Shown here: positions 61,323-64,000 of the stretch, piece after piece
Layout of the letters: each line of letters begins with the position of its first letter
Numbering within the stretch: the first letter of the stretch is position 1
NCBI GenBank assembly: GCA_001464765.1
Contig: LNDV01000035.1
Location: 248,001-312,000 of the forward strand
Length of the DNA stretch: 64,000 nucleotides
From: Betaproteobacteria bacterium Ga0077526
GTDB taxonomy: Bacteria > Pseudomonadota > Gammaproteobacteria > Burkholderiales > Ga0077523
Direction of reading: 5' to 3'
Notes under the pieces: model-generated
Seen by the model: only the letters and a program-made list of their open reading frames with translations
What the model was told of the DNA's origin: nothing
Databases searched by the model: none
Made by a program: the position numbers and the translations under genes

Positions 61323-62111
61323 ATGCAACTGACCGTCAACGATCAAACCGTCTACGCCTACACCGGTGGCAGGCCCTTCGATACCGCGCTGCCCACCGTG
61401 GTGTTCCTGCACGGCGCGGAGCACGACCACTGCGTGTGGATTCTGCAGAGCCGCTATCTCGCGCACCACGGCTTCGGTGTGCTCGCCTTCGACCTGCCCG
61501 GCCACGGCCGCTCCGGCGGCGACCCGCTGCCCAGCGTCGAGGCCCTCGCCGATTGGGTGAAGGCTGCGCTGGACGCCGCCGGTGTCGCTAAGGCCGCGCT
61601 CGTCGGCCACAGCATGGGCTCGCTCATCGCCATCGAGTGTGCGGCGAGATATCCAGACCAGGTTTCGAAGATCGTGCTCATCGGCACGGCCTTCCCCATG
61701 AAGGTGTCGGATGAACTGCTGACGGCGACGAGGGATGACGAGCCCGCCGCGCAGGACATGGTCAACATCTGGTCGCACTCCGCCTACGCGCACTACCCGA
61801 GCAATCCGGGACCCGGCTTCTGGGTGATCGGCGAGAACCTGAGACTGATGCAACGGCAGAAGCCCGGCGTGATGCACGTGGACTTCGCGGCGTGCAATGC
61901 CTACCAGAACGGCGCGGTCGCGAGTGCACAGGTGCGCTGCCCCGCGCTGCTGATCCTCGGCAAGCGGGACATCATGACCCCGCCACGCGCCGCGAAGGAG
62001 ATCGTCCAGGCGCTGCCAGACAAGCGCATCGTCGAGATCGCGGGGAGCGGCCACGCCCTGATGGCCGAGAAGCCCGACGAAGTCCTGGACGCGCTGAAAG
62101 CCTTCGTATGA
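61323..62111 (+). CDS. Alpha/beta hydrolase
   Basis: This 262-residue protein has the oxyanion motif FLHGAEHDH, the nucleophile Ser97 in GHSMGS, FDLPGHGRS and the late His in GSGHALMAEKPDE. Its TGA overlaps the ATG of the TfoX-N gene by four bases. Substrate unknown; the position after metY raises a link to acylated homoserine, but this is only positional. Confidence 0.85.
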   Translation: MQLTVNDQTVYAYTGGRPFDTALPTVVFLHGAEHDHCVWILQSRYLAHHGFGVLAFDLPGHGRSGGDPLPSVEALADWVKAALDAAGVAKAALVGHSMGSLIAIECAARYPDQVSKIVLIGTAFPMKVSDELLTATRDDEPAAQDMVNIWSHSAYAHYPSNPGPGFWVIGENLRLMQRQKPGVMHVDFAACNAYQNGAVASAQVRCPALLILGKRDIMTPPRAAKEIVQALPDKRIVEIAGSGHALMAEKPDEVLDALKAFV

Positions 62112-62485
62112 AGAAGATCGCGGAGGTCGACGACTTCGTCGAGCATGTGTGCCTGATGCTCGCCCCGTTGGGCGAGGTGCGGCCGAAGCGCATGTTCGGC
62201 GGCTACGGCATCTACGTGGACGACGTGTTCATGGCGATCATCGCCTACGACACCCTGTGGTTCAAGGTGGACGACGGCAACGTGGAGGACTACCGCGAAG
62301 CGCAGTCCCGCCCGTTCAAGCCCTGGGAAGACCGGGACACCGTGATGTCGTACTGGGAAGTGCCCGCCGATGTGGTGGACGATCGGGTCGCGATCGTCGC
62401 GTGGGGCGGGAAGGCCATCGCCGCGGCCAGGCGGTCGGGCACGGTCAGGAAGACACGGCCCGGCAAGCCACCCGCGCGCCGCTGA
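62108..62485 (+). CDS. TfoX N-terminal-domain protein
   Basis: This 125-residue protein has the TfoX-N fold (VEHVCLMLAPLGEVRPKRMFGGYGIYVDD, key part RMFGGYGIYVDD). YDTLWFKVDDGN and PFKPWEDRDTVMSYWEVPADV follow. TfoX regulates competence in Haemophilus through a longer protein; stand-alone N-domains are of unknown role. The C-terminus is Lys/Arg-rich. It is coupled by a four-base overlap to the hydrolase gene. Confidence 0.85.
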   Translation: MKKIAEVDDFVEHVCLMLAPLGEVRPKRMFGGYGIYVDDVFMAIIAYDTLWFKVDDGNVEDYREAQSRPFKPWEDRDTVMSYWEVPADVVDDRVAIVAWGGKAIAAARRSGTVRKTRPGKPPARR

Positions 62486-62508
62486 CGACACGCGGGCAAT
62501 TCAGCGCG

Positions 62509-63036
62509 TCAGGGGAGATACTGCGTCAGGTTCTCCACGTGCTTCATCATCGTCTGGGCGTCGCTCACTTCGAACTTGCCCGCTTCTTCGACGTTGAGGG
62601 CCTTGACCACGCCATCGACCACCAGCGCGGAGAAGCGCTGCATGCGCAGCCCCATGCCACGGGCGTTGAGGTCCAGTTCCAGCCCGAGCGCCCGTGTGTA
62701 GAGCGCGCTGCCGTCACCCAGCATGCGGACCTTGCCCTTGGCGCCCTGCTCCCGCCCCCACGCGCCCATCACGAAGGCGTCGTTGACGGACAGGCACCAG
62801 ATCTCGTCGATGCCCTTGGCCTTCAGCTGGTCGGCCAGCGCGACGTAGCCCGGCACGTGCTTCGCCGAACAGGTCGGGGTGTAAGCGCCCGGCAGACCGA
62901 AGATCGCGACCTTCTTGCCGGCGGCGATGGTGGGCACATCGAACCCGTTCGGTCCGAGGCTGCAGCCCGGCGTCTCTTCTTCGATGAATTCCCACAGCGT
63001 ACCGGTCGGAAGCCGGTCACCCACCTTGATCGTCAT
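62509..63036 (-). CDS. Peroxiredoxin, Prx5-type
   Basis: This 175-residue thiol peroxidase has the peroxidatic Cys56 in GLPGAYTPTCSAKHVPGY and a further Cys81 in EIWCLSVNDAFVMGAWG. Prx5 proteins reduce H2O2 and organic peroxides. The ATG at 63034-63036 was chosen because AGGAG lies eight bases upstream; a GTG at 63045 overlaps that ribosome site and is unlikely. Confidence 0.93.
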   Translation of the reverse strand: MTIKVGDRLPTGTLWEFIEEETPGCSLGPNGFDVPTIAAGKKVAIFGLPGAYTPTCSAKHVPGYVALADQLKAKGIDEIWCLSVNDAFVMGAWGREQGAKGKVRMLGDGSALYTRALGLELDLNARGMGLRMQRFSALVVDGVVKALNVEEAGKFEVSDAQTMMKHVENLTQYLP

Positions 63037-63106
63037 GGCATGCACTCCTGGTTTGCAACAATGGATACGAAGAACCCGGGATTCTACCCCCGCCCCGTGC
63101 GATCAC

Positions 63107-63114
63107 GGATAATC
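63107..63114 (+). promoter_or_regulatory. GGATAATC, possible -10 element of greB
   Basis: The octamer is 30 bases before the greB start, the same spacing as before the gene at 531. A weak -35 candidate only. Confidence 0.35.
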
Positions 63115-63143
63115 GTCCTCCCACGCCCGAGGCGCGCAACACG

Positions 63144-63701
63144 ATGAACAAGGCATTCACCAAGGAAACCGACCAGGACGAGGACGACGACGTCGAGGAG
63201 GCCTCGCCCCTCCCCGTCGGCACCAAGAACTACATCACCCCGGCCGGCTACCAGCGCCTCAAGGACGAAGCCCTCAACCTCCTCGACAAGGAGCGTCCCG
63301 AACTCGTCAAGGTGATCACCTGGGCCGCCTCCAACGGCGACCGCTCCGAGAATGCCGATTACATCTACGGCAAGCGCCGCCTGAGGGAGATCGACCGCCG
63401 CATCCGCTTTCTTACCCGCCGCCTCGACAACGCCGAGGTCGTCGACCCCGCCACGCGAGAACCAACCGACCAGGTCTTCTTCGGCGCGACCGTCACCGTC
63501 GAGGACGAAGACGGCAACGAGAAGGTCTACTCCATCGTCGGCATCGACGAAGCGGACGTCTCACGCGGACGGATCAGCTGGATCTCGCCGCTGGCGCGGC
63601 AGCTGATGAAGACGCGCGAGGGAGATACGGTGACGGTGCATACGCCCGGGGGAGAGGAGGTGCTGGAGGTGGTGGGGGTGGAGTACAAGAGTCTGGATTG
63701 A
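63144..63701 (+). CDS. greB: Transcription elongation factor GreB
   Basis: This 185-residue factor has an acidic N-terminal extension (residues 8-20, rich in Asp and Glu) before the coiled-coil domain (about 30-100). GDRSENADYIYGKRRLREIDRRIRFLTRRL (key parts DRSENADYIYGKRRL and IRFLTRRL) is the GreB signature at the coiled-coil tip. The C-terminal FKBP-like domain (about 110-185) has GRISWISPLARQLM. It stimulates RNA cleavage by backtracked RNA polymerase. The extension is longer than in Escherichia coli GreB. Confidence 0.95.
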   Translation: MNKAFTKETDQDEDDDVEEASPLPVGTKNYITPAGYQRLKDEALNLLDKERPELVKVITWAASNGDRSENADYIYGKRRLREIDRRIRFLTRRLDNAEVVDPATREPTDQVFFGATVTVEDEDGNEKVYSIVGIDEADVSRGRISWISPLARQLMKTREGDTVTVHTPGGEEVLEVVGVEYKSLD

Positions 63702-63753
63702 GGCAGACGGATCCTTTGCTCTAGGGAAGGACTGATTAAGTGGTGCGGTCGCG

Positions 63754-63852
63754 TTGCCACCTGAAACGAACGCAGGCAAGACGGGAGGTAAAGGCGGGAT
63801 TGGACATCCCGCCAAGCCGACCAACGCCGCATGCGTTCGTTTCAGGCGGCAA
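63754..63852. repeat. Long inverted repeat 1
   Basis: The arms are 63754-63774 and 63832-63852, 21 bases with one mismatch (key core CTGAAACGAACGCA). Inside the loop is a second hairpin, GGCGGGA/TCCCGCC at 63793-63813. Confidence 0.8.
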
Positions 63853-63865
63853 CCCTTCGGGACGG

Positions 63866-63956
63866 GGCCCTCCGGGCGGCTGACTTTGTCGGCCGGAGCC
63901 TGGTGTGCATAAAGCACACGGCGGCCCGGACCTTCGTGTCATCCGCCCGGAGGGCC
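63866..63956. repeat. Long inverted repeat 2
   Basis: The arms are 63866-63884 and 63938-63956, 19 bases with one mismatch (core CCCTCCGGGCGG). Inside the loop is a hairpin GTGTGC/GCACAC at 63903-63919. It follows inverted repeat 1 after 13 bases, giving two loop-within-stem structures in tandem. Confidence 0.8.
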
Positions 63957-64000
63957 TCCGTCGCGGCCGCTGTCCAGGCGGGACGAATCATGCTGGGCGA

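Larger units (their letters stand above)
63702..64000. other. Non-coding block, highly structured
   Basis: There is no convincing gene in these 299 bases. It starts with CTAGGGAAGGACTGATTAAG (63721-63740) and then contains the two nested inverted repeats described separately. It could be an IS end, a MITE or an RNA structure; the window ends before its far side can be seen. Confidence 0.5.

Overview
The window is GC-rich, gene-dense bacterial DNA and most resembles a betaproteobacterium. This rests on the combination of four PEP-CTERM sorting-signal proteins, a Pseudomonas/Burkholderia-like lysine-to-aminovalerate pair (davA-davB), a Gts-type sugar ABC operon, an iron-sulfur (FeS-BCP) photolyase with its DUF2256 partner, and the REP-type palindromes. 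It looks chromosomal. I see no tRNA, rRNA, CRISPR array, phage genes or transposase gene. The taxonomic placement is inference.

Layout. 1-1000: two DUF4124 secreted proteins, the first cut by the window edge. 1308-5899: one operon for an outer-membrane channel plus a MacA/MacB exporter whose ATPase and permease are separate genes. 5910-9764 (minus strand): a small membrane protein, a gentisate-dioxygenase-like bicupin, an aspartoacylase-family deacylase, queG and an ABM-type monooxygenase. 9958-15978: a heavy-metal RND operon (His-rich secreted protein, adaptor, pump, outer-membrane factor). 16141-20552: a second RND pair of the drug-exporting (HAE1) type. 20610-31000: mixed metabolism, including acyl-CoA dehydrogenase, a lipoprotein metallo-hydrolase, alpha/beta hydrolases, two PEP-CTERM proteins, davA-davB and a 3-hydroxyisobutyrate-dehydrogenase-family enzyme. 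31181-33932: a two-subunit molybdenum hydroxylase exported by Tat, with a textbook terminator. 34113-38478 (minus strand): truncated hemoglobin, long-chain acyl-CoA ligase, a TPR protein and a membrane-anchored legumain-like protease. 38705-44352: a D-threonine-aldolase-like enzyme, a PEP-CTERM protein, and a light-repair cluster of an unusual FAD-only photolyase, FeS-BCP photolyase and DUF2256. 44373-47559: an OmpR-type two-component system divergent from a spondin-domain PEP-CTERM protein. 47615-53569: FadL porin, LCAD-type acyl-CoA dehydrogenase, thiolase, crotonase and an orphan amino-acid binding protein. 54385-59737: a sugar ABC operon ending in a DUF1479 oxygenase-like gene. 59990-63701: metY, alpha/beta hydrolase, TfoX-N protein, peroxiredoxin and greB.

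The most unusual non-coding signals are: (a) three arrays of an 8-bp unit (sense GTGAAGRY), each at the 3' end of a gene, read in the gene's direction and followed by a GC-rich palindrome; in two cases the array carries the stop codon; (b) a small REP family, one copy of which supplies the stop codon of the metallo-hydrolase gene; (c) a densely folded block of two long nested inverted repeats after greB at the right edge.
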